The notes beneath the pieces were generated by a model. That model did no database searches. It saw nothing but the letters and a program-made list of their open reading frames with translations, and was not told the DNA's origin. A DNA stretch of 64,000 bases from Sphagnum compactum (lineage: Eukaryota > Bryophyta > Sphagnopsida > Sphagnales). Below, piece after piece: positions 1 through 11,229 of this stretch; position 1 is the first letter of the stretch; each line of letters begins with the position of its first letter. The position numbers and the translations under genes were made by a program. The stretch covers positions 62,001 to 126,000 of the forward strand of contig OZ234497.1 of assembly GCA_965153455.1 (NCBI GenBank), written 5' to 3'.

Positions 1-159
1 GCAAACCATTGTGAGGGATTCCCATGGGTCTATTCCCATGGTCAGCTGTATGTTGCTATTTCACAGGCCACAAGCAGTGCAAACATCAAGATTTTCAGCG
101 GCCAAGGTCCCGATGGATACATGCGAAATGTCGTATATAAAGAGGTTTTGGAAATGTAG
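1..159 (+). CDS. Helitron/PIF1-type helicase, C-terminal end (partial)
   Basis: Frame 1 is open from the window edge to a TAG at 157-159 (52 residues). It contains SHGQLYVAISQATS, matching helicase motif VI of the PIF1/Helitron RepHel family (usual form GQLYVALSRxTS), and ends in RNVVYKEVLEM, the usual RepHel C-terminal tail. Known for the family: a 5'-3' superfamily 1 helicase fused to a rolling-circle replicase that moves Helitron transposons. The conserved arginine of the SR pair is glutamine here (residue 22), which would probably damage ATP hydrolysis, so the copy may be inactive. The rest lies left of the window. A cellular PIF1 helicase is the alternative; the hairpin just downstream favours a Helitron. 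Confidence 0.72.
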   Translation, partial: ANHCEGFPWVYSHGQLYVAISQATSSANIKIFSGQGPDGYMRNVVYKEVLEM

Positions 160-204
160 TTTGTAATTGTAATTTTGTAATATGTACCATCAAATGCACA
201 CACG

Positions 205-223
205 CCTGTGCATTAGGCACGGG
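205..223 (+). other. Possible Helitron 3'-terminal hairpin
   Basis: CCTGTGC (205-211) pairs with GCACGGG (217-223) around the loop ATTAG, giving 7 pairs with one G-T. A GC-rich hairpin shortly before the 3' end and downstream of the RepHel stop codon is the usual Helitron arrangement. I do not see a clear CTRR terminus in the following 30 bases, so the exact end is uncertain. Confidence 0.4.
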
Positions 224-1153
224 GTTCAAACCAGTAGTAGCTTAAGGGATTTTGGTGCCTAAGTGATAGGTCTATTTTTATAGGAGGATTTTTGGAAGAT
301 GATATTTTTGGCTTGTGTTGAAACTTGAGATTAGTTATAAAGTTACAATATCTTGAAAGATTTTTGTTTCTTTTAGAGGATTTTTTGAAGATTATATTTT
401 TGTATGGTGAAATATTTGAGTTTCCATAATTCTTCTTTTGCCTTAAGATACTTTTTCATGTAAATGGCAAGGCCACAGTGTGACACACCCCTTTGTGTCA
501 AAAAACCTCCTTTGCCTTCATCATCATCATCACTTGCACCAACTTCTTATCTTCTTCTTTCTTCTTTTGTTTTGTCTTTTCCTTCTTCCTCCTCCTTCTC
601 TTCTTTCTTCTACTAATGCTGCTTTGGCTGTTAGTTTTTTTTCCTTTTGATCTTGTGCGGAGAGGAGGAGGAGCCTTGGAAAGAGTGGGGTGGGGCGGGC
701 CGGTGGATCTCTTGGGTACACATGCTGCTGCATTATCTCATCATTCAAGTTATTTCCTCAGCAGAGATTTTCTTTTCCTAATTGGTGTAGGTGTCACCCA
801 TTTTTGTCCTCCAAGAGAAATTTCTATTCCTAACTGTCTTGATCACCCAATTCATTTTTAGGGTTTAGCCGATTGTGAGGGATTTTGGTCGAAAGAAGAC
901 GAGAATCAAGAGGAAGGAAGAAAGGAAGGGTTCCTTGCGGGAATTGCAATCTTTTCTTTTTTGTTTGTGTATTGTGGATGTTTTTTTAATTTTTTTGGTT
1001 GCCAGTTTCAAAATCTTTGTGTAGTTTTCTTTTTTGCTGTAGCCGATTGTGAGGGATTTTGGTCGGAGGGTTGCGGGACTTCTTGGTTTTGTCTGTTGCG
1101 GGATCGGGATCGCACTGGTGAAGCCACTCTGAGTACTCCAAGTTTCAGGAGCT
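224..1153 (+). promoter_or_regulatory. Upstream region of CWC22 with pyrimidine tract and 25-bp repeat
   Basis: No gene is recognised here. A pyrimidine-rich stretch (about 515-615, mostly CTT/TTC) resembles the Y-patch or leader tracts of plant promoters. A 25-base sequence starting AGCCGATTGTGAGGGATTTT occurs exactly at 867-891 and again at 1041-1065, and its core TTGTGAGGGATT is also at 9-20. The region between about 620 and 1153 probably holds the transcription start and the 5' leader. The start itself cannot be placed by eye. Confidence 0.4.
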
Positions 1154-4100
1154 ATGGGTACGGTTGTGTGGAGGAACCCTGGGTATGACAGAGATGGATC
1201 TCATGACGCTCGAGATTATGACCGTAGACGACGGAGGAGAGACAAGGATGGTGATGAGGGTTACAGTAGGCATACAATCCAGCGAAAAATAGAGAACATG
1301 AAAGAGGAAGAGGATGGCGCTCGGACTGAGCGAAAGAGGGAAAGTGATAGTCGTCGGGAAGATTACAGAATCGGCAGGAAGAGGGACCGAAGTGGCGTTC
1401 AAGAGAATGGACCAACAGACATGGACGGAGTACAAACTCGTGCCCGAGTAGAACGCGTAAGTCCATTATCCGTGATCATAAACTGCGTGAAACCGTTGAA
1501 GGAAAAGGAGGAGATTCTTCGTACCAAACCAAAGATGGACAAAGGTGGTGTAATAAGGTCTGAGAGGCTGGTGGAAGGTGCGATAGGGGAGAGAGCAGCC
1601 GAGAAGCCCATTGAGCAAGCTTCAGGTAGAAGTGGAGGTGTGTATGTTCCTCCCTTCAAGCTGGCACAACTCATGAGGGATGTGAAGGACAAGAGCTCCC
1701 CAAATTACCAGCGAATGACTTGGGATGCACTCAGGAAATCAATCAATGGATCAATCAATAAAGTGAATGCAGGGAACATCCCAAATATATTGCGAGAACT
1801 TTTTGGGGAGAATTTGATGCGTGGACGAGGCTTGTTTGCTCGCTCCTGCATGAAGGCCCAGATGGCTTCTCCAACGTTCACCCACGTTTTTGCTGCCGTT
1901 GTTGCTTGCGTGAATACTAAGTTTCCCGAGTTGGGGGAGCTTCTGTTGAAGTGGATCATCTTGCAGCTTCGGCGAGCATTCAAGCGGAATGATAAGGTTT
2001 GCCCCTTGACACTTGTTCACAGGGTTTCAAGGAAAATCTGTTTGTAGTAGTTCCTTGAAGCTCTGAGTCTAAGTTTTGGGTTTTTCTGTCCTTGAATTCA
2101 TTTGTTTTGGTTTCTACTGAATGTGAGTAATGTGGGTTGTGGGGCGCAGCCTGTTTTATTGGCAGCTGCTAAGTTCATAGCCCACTTAGTCAATCAGCAG
2201 GTGGCACATGAGATCCTTGCACTTGAGCTGCTTACAATTCTTTTGGATAAGCCCACAGATGACAGTGTCGAGGTCAGTTGTGATCACACTTCTACTCTGA
2301 TCCCCCAAACTTGTGCATCTTACATAGCGTTGGGATTCGTTGGTTCTAGGGAGCTTTGTTTTGAAGTACTGAAATTTCATGTTGACATCTCCTCCTGATG
2401 AAAGTTATGTAGCCCGCTGTTTGCCTCGAATCTAATTTCCAACTGTTATCATTCAGGATATGAGAATCAGTTCATTTCAAAGTTCTTACTTTCTCTATCT
2501 GTGTTCCTCCTCTCCAACTGCTTTTCAAGCTCCCTTCACTTTGTTGATTCCTAGATCTGGACAGGTAAAGGCAGAAACATGCTTGTGTGAATGCTGATCA
2601 TATGAGCTGCTTCTGGAAATGTAGGTGGCAGTGGGGTTTGTTAAGGAATGTGGAGCCATTCTTCAGGACCTTTCTCCACAAGGCTTACATGGTTCGTAGC
2701 TGCACTTTTCTTCATATATTTCTATATTATTTCAATGAGGGTAAGTGTTTGTGCCTGCAATTGAGAAGGGGACAACAGAGGGTCAATAAAACAGGATGAA
2801 CTGGTTCCTGGATGCAGGGATATTTGAGCGGTTTCATGGGATTCTGCACGAAGGAGAAATTGACAAGCGTGTACAATTCATGATTGAGGGGTTATTTGCA
2901 ATTCGCAAGACCCGGTTCCAGGTAGATTTCATTGCTGTCCTAAAGTCTCACTTCAGAGTGATGAATCTCTTCCAACTTCCCTGTAATAATTTTTCCATGT
3001 TACCTTACAATGAATTTCTTAATTTCAAGGGACAGCTTCAGAAGTAGTGTTTTGTGAGCTCTAGTATGTACTGTAGCTTGTGCTGAGAAATGTTAGCTGT
3101 TGTGCAGGGCTTTCCTGCAGTGACACCAGAGCTGGATCTTGTAGAACAAGAAGATCAGATAACACATGAGCTCTCACTTGAGGATGAGTTGGATCAAAAA
3201 ACGGGCCTTGGTACTTTTTACACCCCTTTGAACTCATTGTGACATTGTCTGTCTCTGTAAACTGGACCATTCTAGACCTCATTTGGGAGGGAGCATTGGG
3301 CCCCTCCAGCTACTTGTTAAGGTTGGTGTTTTTTCTGAAGCAAGGTTTATCTTCTTCTAAAGTCATGGTTCTTTCCAGATAAGGTGTTTTTCCCTTTGTG
3401 TCTAGTTCTTCTCCTCCTGTCCTCTTTTGTGTTGCTGTGTCTTGCTTTCATCTTAAAGTCATGCTTTGTATACCGGTAAGGTTCTCTTACAGGTTGAAAG
3501 TAGTAAGGCCTTAACTCCTTGGAGGGTCATTTTATAGTCTTACATGTCTTTTAAGAGTTTAAGTGTGTTCCATCTTCCTTGTTTTTCTGTGTTTCTGTCC
3601 GTTTTCTGTTTTTCCTTCTTCTTTTTGTTTTAAGTCCTTTCCTATTCTTCTTGACTTTCTTTGGTTTCCTATAAGGTCCTCTTGTAGGTTCTAAGAAGTA
3701 AGCCTTTAGCGCCTCGGAGAGTCATTCTAAAGTTTTACAGGTCTGAAGTGATTAGAAAGTTCTTTTCTCCTCTATTGTTTGTGTGCTTTTTCTGTTTTTT
3801 ATTTCTTCTTGTCTTGTTCTTTTTGTCTTTGGGGCCTTTTTTAGGTCAAGAGCAGAGTCCCAGTTTGTCGTAAGGCATTCTTTGGCTTTGTTGCGGGCGA
3901 CTCTCTGCAAGTGCCGGCACTGTGATCTTTGAGTCGTATCAAGCAATGCCTTTTTAGGCCTCCCTACTGCTTGGGAGCAGCCCTCCCGCACAAAAGGGGG
4001 CTTCTTGAGTCCTCATCAAGATCGGGGACCTTTGCTTGAGCTGGCAATTGTCCCTTAAATTGAGAGCTTGCTAATTTCCATTATGCTACCCGGTCCGCTC

Positions 4101-7100
4101 AGTTTGATAGATTCTCTTTTTTGGCTCGGTGTAACTGAAATAAACTCCATACATTTGGAAATGGAAATATAAAATGGGGCCCAGTTAAAAAGGTAATTGC
4201 CAATACTCATTTTTCTGTCTTCCACATTAAGTCTCTAAACAGACTTAGAAGGCTTAGGCAAAAACACCTTAATTCTTCAACTAGCCTCTGTCCATTTTCA
4301 GATAAGGGGGTAATTTATGTTATTTACAGTGTCACTAATAGTAGAATGCTATATGTTGGTCAAACATGTAAGTCTGCCTTTGAGAGATTCCAAGAGCATA
4401 TAAGAGAAGCTAAAAGATTGTCTAAGCTTGCAAGTTCGTCTTTTGATTTTAAGCCACTATATGCTGCCATTGCCAAAGAGGGTTTCCATTCCTTCAGAGT
4501 TTTTTTTTATTGAAAAAGTAGATGGGATTTTCTTTGATTCTGAAGGCCGTTTTGCTCTGAACTTGTTTAAGGTTGTTGCCTCTCAATTGGAAAGAAAATG
4601 GATGAGTATTTTACACACTTTCTTTCCAAGAGGTTACAACCTAGAAGGTAAGTCAAACAATAGACGTTCTCCTAGGGTTCATAAAGCTTCTGCAATGTTG
4701 TGGAGAAAGGGCAGTAAACCTTCATTTGCTCGTCCTAATAACAAAGTTTGGGTTCCTGTCAATGTTCTTCCTAATGTTGCTGTAAGTTTGCCTCCTCCTA
4801 CTTTGCCAGTTTCTGAAGAGATTGGTTCTCCTTCTGATGATGTGCAACCAAATCGTAGTGGGGTCCCTCACCTTTCTCCTCACAGAATTTTTGGCTACAG
4901 AGATTACAAAAGAAGGCTGGTATTCCTTTCTTCTCTTATGTCTCAAGGTAAGTTTTCTATTGTTTTTCTCTCCAAGTATAAGACCAAGAATTTGGTTCGT
5001 ATGCTTTTGTTGCTGTCTGAGTTTTCTCCTTGTGTTCTCGGTCTTGTTGTTGGCCCCATGCTTTACAACCGTCTAAAATTCTGAGCAATTTTATTAAGAG
5101 AAATGTTCCTCATTCTTTCTCATCAAGTGCCTCTTTTCTAGGCAGAGATCTCATTATCTCTGTTTTTGTTTCTTCTCGTATGGATGGTTTGAATCTCTCT
5201 TCCATTTTAAACCTTCCTTCTGTGTTAGATTGTCTTCCTCCGTCTGTTAGAAAGTTTTTGTCCCCTCCCTTAGTTGCTTGGAAATATGTCAAAACTTCTG
5301 GTCAAGAGTTTTTCAGCTATGGGGGGTTGGGCAGATCTGTTCGTGCTTCTCAAGTTAATAAAATTATTCACTCTGGTTGTGCTTGTTCTTGTTTCCCTAA
5401 TTTTGTTGATTCCCATCATGGTCATGTTATTTCTGCTAACCTTAATATCCTTTCAAGGCCCAGCCTAATTGAACTCTTTTCTAGAGGCACTAAGTTCAGA
5501 AGTGGCTTCTTGTCTTTGTTGTCTATTGAAGAAGCTATTGATAAAGGTCTTAAGAAGTTTGTCAACAAGCAAGAAGAGCTTCTAGGAGTTCAAGGGATAT
5601 TAAGTGAGTGGAAGGCCAAAGTTCTTTTGTTTGTACAAAAGAGGACTCGTGCTTCCTTCGTGGTTCAAACCTCTTCTGATTCTTCTTTGTCTGTTCCTTT
5701 AGGAGATCTGGATCACCTAAAGATTCTCCAACGGTCCTTTGTCATTACTTACATGGATAAATGTTGTAACAACTTTGCGTTTGTTTGTAAAAAGTTTTAT
5801 GGTTCTTCTGTTTTCTCTGAGCTTAATTCTCCTGTTGGTGCCTATGCGGTCTCCAATCTTGCCCAATCTGATATTCTAAGTTTTCATCTCTCTTTTAATA
5901 AGGCTCATAATTTTAAAGGTGTTAAGTGTGGCCCTCGTCTCCCGTTTCTTTGTGCAGTTTGGAAGTTTCGTAAAAATCCAATTAAACCTAGATTTATCTG
6001 TGCAGCCAGCTCTGGTTCTCTGACTGATGTTTCTAAGTGGCTGTGTTCTTTCTTCAAAGCTATGTTTCCTACAGTCAATGACCTTTGGGTGTCTAAACTC
6101 AAAAAAGCAGATGTTCCTTGTGACAGTAGTTGGATTCTCAATGACTCTACAGGAGTGGTGGAGGTAATTTATAATCTTAATCGTTCAAGATCTGAAATTG
6201 ATAAAGCTTCCCCACTTCTGTTGCAGTCTTTTGATTTCTCAACTCTATACACCAACATTGACCTAGTGGATCTAAAAACTCGTATGAGAGTTCTGATAAA
6301 TATAGTGTTTAATCGGATGCTGAAGCTTCATCGTTTCATAGCTTCAAAGTTGCAGAGGCTTCAGATTTGATCTCTTGGCTGGATTTCTTATTAGACAATT
6401 TGTTTCTTGTTTTGGTCAGGGTGTTTATAGACAATGCATTGGTATCCCCATGGGTACAAATTGTGCGGTCTATTTGGCTAATTTCTATCTCTTCACCTAT
6501 GAGTTTGATTTCATTAAGCGTCTCTTGAAGAGTAACACATGTCCTGTTGTGCTTCATAGTTTGTCCTTGGTTCGTAGGTTTGTGTATGATCTTTTTGTTC
6601 CTAATTTTCCAGATTTTGAGAACTTCATGTACCTTAACCAAGACTCTTTTGGTAGCGGCATATACCCAAAAACCTCTTGCGAGTTGAATTGTACATCTAA
6701 AGGCTTCTCTTGTAATTTCTTGGATCTGACTGTGAGCCAGAGTCCTCAAGGTTTATCCTGTGACATTTTTGACAAACGCTCTCAACCAGAGTATGCAGGT
6801 ATTGAAATGATTAGAATGCCTCATGTTCATTCCAATATCTCAATGACTGCGAAGCTGGGGGTTGTCAATAGTCAATTTTACAGATTCTTGAGACTTTGTA
6901 GTTGTAAGAAGTTTTTTGTCTTCCAGATGGTCAGTCTTATTGTCTTTCTGAAGGCAAAAGGCTACCCTTTTAAAGTTCTTCTTAAGAGAACTAGAGGGTT
7001 GGTTCTTAAAGAAAAATTCCTGTTTGGAATTTTCGCTTTTGGCATTTTCAGAATGATTTTGCTTCGGGTCATGTAAGTGGGGAGCTTCCTGTGAGCCCAC

Positions 7101-9316
7101 TTGTTCTTAGTCCTTCCCTGTTCTTTTCCCTTTCTGTCTTTCTTTGTTTCTTTGTCTAGTCTTTGTTGTGGGGTCTGTTGCTAGCCAGTAGTATGGCTGA
7201 GTCTTCCCGTTGCTTCCGGAATTGCAGCAGAAACTCAGTTCACAGGATGGTGCTTGTCACCGGCCTTTACCCACTGTAGGGAGCTGATGAAGTCAGTGGG
7301 GAAGTTGTGATAGTCAAGTCACTATCATACATACTACTGTTGATGGTCCCTGAACAGGTGTGAGACTGGCACTTTTGTTCATACTGCTAGTGTTTTTTTT
7401 ATTTTTTTTGTTTTTTTGTTTTGTTTTTTGTCTCCCCTTGTTTGGTTCTTTCTGTGGCTTCCTGAGGAAGTGTTAGCCTTGCTGTTTCTTCTTCATCGTG
7501 AGAACGGAGATTTCTCTATTCTTATGAAAGATATCTTATTTGGGAGGGACTGTGTAGGCAAGCTCAAGTGCAGAGTTGAGGGTTCCTAATTCTAAATCCA
7601 GTCTGAATTCTGAAAAAACTGCCATTGAACTTCACGCGCTAGTGTAATTGTCCATGGCTATTTTGATTTCAATTTCATTTTTTGTTATGCTGTAGGCATG
7701 TCATCACGACATAAAACCTGACAACTTGTCTTCACTGTTTGATGGAACTTTGTAATAATTTGCAGACATCTTCAAGTTGGATCCTGACTTTGAGGAGAAT
7801 GAGAAGAAGTATGGTGCAATCAAGAAAGAGATACTGGGCGTTGAATCTGACGGTGGAGAGGGTGATGATACTGAGGAAGCACGAGGGGAGGAGGATGAAT
7901 CAGAGGAGGATTCTGATGATGAAGACGAGGAGGAGAGGGAGGCACGTATGCAGATACAGGATGAAACAGAGACAAATTTAGTTAATTTGAGGCGTACAAT
8001 TTACCTGACGATAATGTCCAGTGTTGACTTTGAAGAAGCAGGTCACAAGCTTCTCGAAATCAAGCTGGAGCCTGGGCAAGAGGTCTTTTCTCCCTTAGAT
8101 CTTTTGCTTAATTTGTCTGGGATTGTCTATGGAGGGTGTGCTCTCCTTCTCTTCGACCAAATATGGACCTTGTGCTGTTTGAGAAGGTACTGACCCTTAC
8201 TTGAAACTTGTGGAATGCAGGTGGAGTTATGTGTGATGCTACTCGAATGTTGTAGCCAGGAGAGGACGTATCTGCGGTACTACGGTCTCTTGGGTCAAAG
8301 GTTTTGTATGGTAAACAGGATCTACCAGCAAAACTTTGATGACTGCTTTGTGAAGCAGTACTCAATGATCCATCGTTTGGAGACCAACAAGCTTCGAAAT
8401 GTAGCAAAGTTTTTTGCTCATTTGCTAGGTACAGATGCACTTCCATGGCAATCACTGGCTTACATTCGTCTCACTGAGGAGGATACAACATCTTCATCCC
8501 GTATTTTCATCAAGATCTTGTTCCAGGTATGAGGTTATGCTCTTTCATTTGGGGAGCTGTATACTGGCCCATTTCTAGTCAAGACCCTGTGGGGAAGTGT
8601 CTGCATGCTGCAGCTATGCTGTTTGATGTGGAACTCTTGACTAGACTAATGTCATGTCCTTGCTTTGGTCATATGCATTGTACCCACCCATCACCTAACA
8701 ATTTCATTCTATTCTCTGATGACGGGTATAAAATTGCTTTTTTCTCTTTGAATGATACACGAAATACATGTCTCATGATACTAATTGATGTTCTCCTGGA
8801 ATGGGTGATTGCCGGGTTATTGCCAAGCTGATTGACAAGAGGGTTCATCTTGGTAGTTGGTCAGTAAACCCTAGTTTGGGAACTTTGGGGAATGAAGAAA
8901 ATGCTTCTGCGTTTGTGCATGGTTTTTGTCCACAGGAACTCTCAGAGCATTTGGGACTGCGAAAGCTCAATGAGCACTTGAGTGACCCAGAGATGCAGGA
9001 CTATTTTGATGGGGTGTTTCCAAAAGACAACCCAAAGAATACACGCTTTGCCATCAACTTCTTCACGTCCATTGGACTGGGTGGTCTTACAGATAACTTA
9101 CGTGAATACCTCAAGAACATGCCACGGCTTATTATGAATCAGCATAAACCGGTGGAAAGCGAGAGTGATGTTGAAGGTCTTGGAGGTGATTCTGAAACTT
9201 CAGGAGGCGGGAGCTCCAGCGAGAGTGAGCCTGACAGCGGTGATAGTGAAAGTTCAGAAAGGGATAGTGATGACATTGAGGATGAAAAGGAAAGGAAGAG
9301 AAGGAAGAGGAAATGA
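1154..9316 (+). CDS. CWC22: Pre-mRNA splicing factor CWC22 homologue (8 coding exons)
   Basis: Exons 1154-1996, 2150-2272, 2625-2691, 2818-2921, 3108-3210, 7766-8082, 8221-8526 and 8936-9316 join in phase with GT-AG borders to 747 residues. An arginine/charged N-terminus (about 1-110) precedes an MIF4G domain (about 163-365, from [11 protein letters not shown] through [17 protein letters not shown]), an acidic linker ([10 protein letters not shown]), an MA3 domain (about 480-620, [20 protein letters not shown] to [10 protein letters not shown]), the [13 protein letters not shown] block and a Ser/Asp/Glu-rich tail. Known role: CWC22 is a spliceosome protein that binds eIF4A3 and guides exon-junction-complex assembly in the nucleus. 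ATG 1154 opens the only long frame before the MIF4G domain. Intron 5 (3211-7765) is long because a retroelement sits in it. I see no lesion. Confidence 0.93.
3211..4138 (+). repeat. Intron 5 of CWC22, left part, with diverged direct repeats
   Basis: A unit of roughly 80 bases at 3475-3560 (GGTAAGGTTCTCTTACAGG onward, including TGGAGGGTCATT) recurs in diverged form at 3671-3745 (ATAAGGTCCTCTTGTAGG, then CGGAGAGTCATT). The stretch is T-rich and has no open frame of note. It may be the 5' untranslated part or a degraded extra copy of the Penelope-like element that follows. Confidence 0.4.
4139..7545 (+). mobile_element. Decayed Penelope-like retroelement with N-terminal GIY-YIG domain
   Basis: A frame open from 4139 to 4513 carries a GIY-YIG nuclease signature (GVIYVIYS, then LYVGQT, then FERFQEHI). 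The reading then shifts in a run of eight T (4501-4508). The frame at 5030-6370 has a CxC...HGHV linker ([21 protein letters not shown]) and Penelope RT blocks [11 protein letters not shown] and DFSTLYTNI. The frame 6375-7076 has [13 protein letters not shown] and the catalytic block RFVYDL. Known: the permuted order GIY-YIG before RT, with no C-terminal nuclease, characterises the Naiad/Chlamys clade of Penelope-like elements. At least four frameshifts (about 4505, 5070, 6300-6320, 6395) and loss of one catalytic Asp make it dead. It sits sense-oriented in CWC22 intron 5. The 3' end near 7545 is judged from related tails elsewhere in the window. Confidence 0.85.
7270..7327 (+). other. Two adjacent hairpins in the retroelement 3' region
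   Basis: CCCACTG (7270-7276) pairs with CAGTGGG (7294-7300). TGATAGT (7308-7314) pairs with ACTATCA (7321-7327) around CAAGTC. The second hairpin is preserved with altered bases in a related tail at about 25536-25552 (GGTAGT...ACTACC), which argues for a selected structure in this 3' end. Confidence 0.55.
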
Positions 9317-10710
9317 CCACCGATAGACTGCCCCAAATTTCTCCAATAATCAAGGCTCATTCATAGACTAGGTGAGCACGGGTTTGGTTCCAGTTCATTG
9401 ACAGTAGCATGATGGTGTTTTGGAATGTATTTCACTTGTGTACTGTACAGTAATGAGTATTTGCGTTCTCTTCCTGCAACACATCTGATATCTTGCCTAT
9501 GCTGCTGTGACCTGTTGCCTGCAACTCATATGTCTGCTTAACAGTCTCTATAGTCACCTCTCTGCCTGCTTCTAGACCTGCATCAGTATCATCGGGGTAA
9601 TTTGCAATCCTACTGTATTGATCTCATGCTTTCCAGTGCAGGTTGTCTGCACATCCTTGTCCCATCGGGGAATCCTGAAAGTCTTCACATGCCCAAGAGT
9701 TAACTTTCCTGCGGTGACCGACAAGATGGATAGGTTACTGATTGTTACATTTGTGTGGTTTCATTTGTATCTGGGAATCAGGAGTAATTGCTGGGAATTG
9801 TTGTTTTTGCTCTTAGTTCTAGTTTTTCCTTGTCAGAGGTTGAAGCGCTTTTCAATTGTCTCTCTTTGAAGAGGTTTAGAGGTAATTGACTCTTTGAAAA
9901 TGGTGAAGGCTGTTGTTGTTGGCTGAAATCCAGTTCTCAGTTTTGACAGTTCTCGGATGAATAGCTGAGCAATTGAAAGGCTGTTGTTATGTGAAACCAG
10001 TTCTGGATTTTGAAAGCCTTCCAATGAATTGCTGAACTTTGATGTGCCTCACGACAATTATGAGCAGCAATCATGAATATGTCCAAACAAAATATTTTTA
10101 TGATGAGGAGAACAAGAAACTTGCAAGGAGGAAAAAAACTTCATGCTAGGGAGGCAAGACATAAAGATGACACACTCAACTAAACACTGAAGATTTTCAA
10201 AGAAGGATTGCCCTGGCAATGAATGGCACGAGTGAACAAGGGACACCGAAAACCCTAAATGAGGAGGCGAATCGATTCTAGACGATACCACAATCATAAG
10301 AAACTATTGACTCAAATGGGAAATACTTTCACAGGAAATGACAAATGACAAGATGCACTTCGCAATAAAGCATAACATGAGCGCATGAGTTTTTATTAGA
10401 TTAAACTAACATTAGTTTACTAAGATATACTAAAATTCAGTTGTATGAGGGGAAGGACAATGAAAAGCATGAATCCAATTGTTGAACAAATTTTGACAAT
10501 TTTAGTTTCGAAAACTTCAATAGGTGTTTTTCTGAATGGTAATGAAAAAACCCTTCAAAAAGAACCCAAATCCAAAGGCCATTCATATGCTATGACCTAC
10601 AATCTAAAATATGGTAACATGGGCCCATTTTTCCTATAAAAAAACCTTTATGCAACTTGCGAAACCCCCTTGCGCCCCCCCCCCCCGCACCTTCTTTTTT
10701 TTGTCATCAA
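9317..10710. other. Intergenic region downstream of CWC22
   Basis: No gene recognised. A diverged tandem duplication of about 65-70 bases lies at 9906-10040, both halves starting GGCTGTTGTT and including CCAGTTCT. The presumed CWC22 3' untranslated region falls in the first few hundred bases; AATAA occurs around 9345 but the poly(A) site is not certain. Confidence 0.5.
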
Positions 10711-10881
10711 GATGTGAAATTTTGTCAAAAATAAAATAAAATTTGTTGCTCCTAGGGCTTTACCCTAGATGTGAAATTTTGTCAAAAGTAAAATAAAATT
10801 TGTTGCTCTTAGGGCTTTACCCTAGATGTGAAATTTTGTCAAAAATAAAATAAAATTTGCTGCTCCTAGGGCTTTACCCCC
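10711..10881 (+). repeat. 57-bp minisatellite, three copies
   Basis: Units begin GATGTGAAATTTTGTCAAAA at 10711, 10768 and 10825, a period of exactly 57. Each contains AAATAAAATTTG and CTAGGGCTTTACCC. The copies differ at only a few positions, so the array is young. It carries no coding content. Confidence 0.9.
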
Positions 10882-11229
10882 TTGACAAAATGAGCTAGGC
10901 CTCTACGTCAGGCCTTCCCGCTTGCACAAAGGGAATTCCAAAATTGTAATTTCACTTTGTACAAGTAGGAGGGCCCATCACATGAGTCCACCTCAAGGGA
11001 GGGCATTTCGCAAATGAATGCTTCACCTCCAAAGGTTATTAGGACCATGTAATTAAAGACAATCATATGAAAACAAAAGATTGAACTTAAGTTTCTTTTT
11101 GGATTTTTTTTTACATCTAGAGGTTATTTCTAGTTCTTCTGAATGAGAAGGTAGTGTTTACCAAAGAAGTAAATTCATAAAAATGAGTTTAGGTTAGTTT
11201 AATTAAGTTTATTTCATTTTAGCTCAGAT

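Noticed and set aside
493-861. A 122-codon plus-strand frame before CWC22
   Set aside because: It is a translation of CTT-rich pyrimidine sequence (Phe/Leu/Ser runs), not a protein; the region is better read as leader or promoter.
7284-7310. CTGATGA at 7284-7290 as a hammerhead ribozyme core, known from some Penelope-like elements
   Set aside because: The required GAAA and the three stems cannot be formed around it; the neighbouring inverted repeats pair differently.
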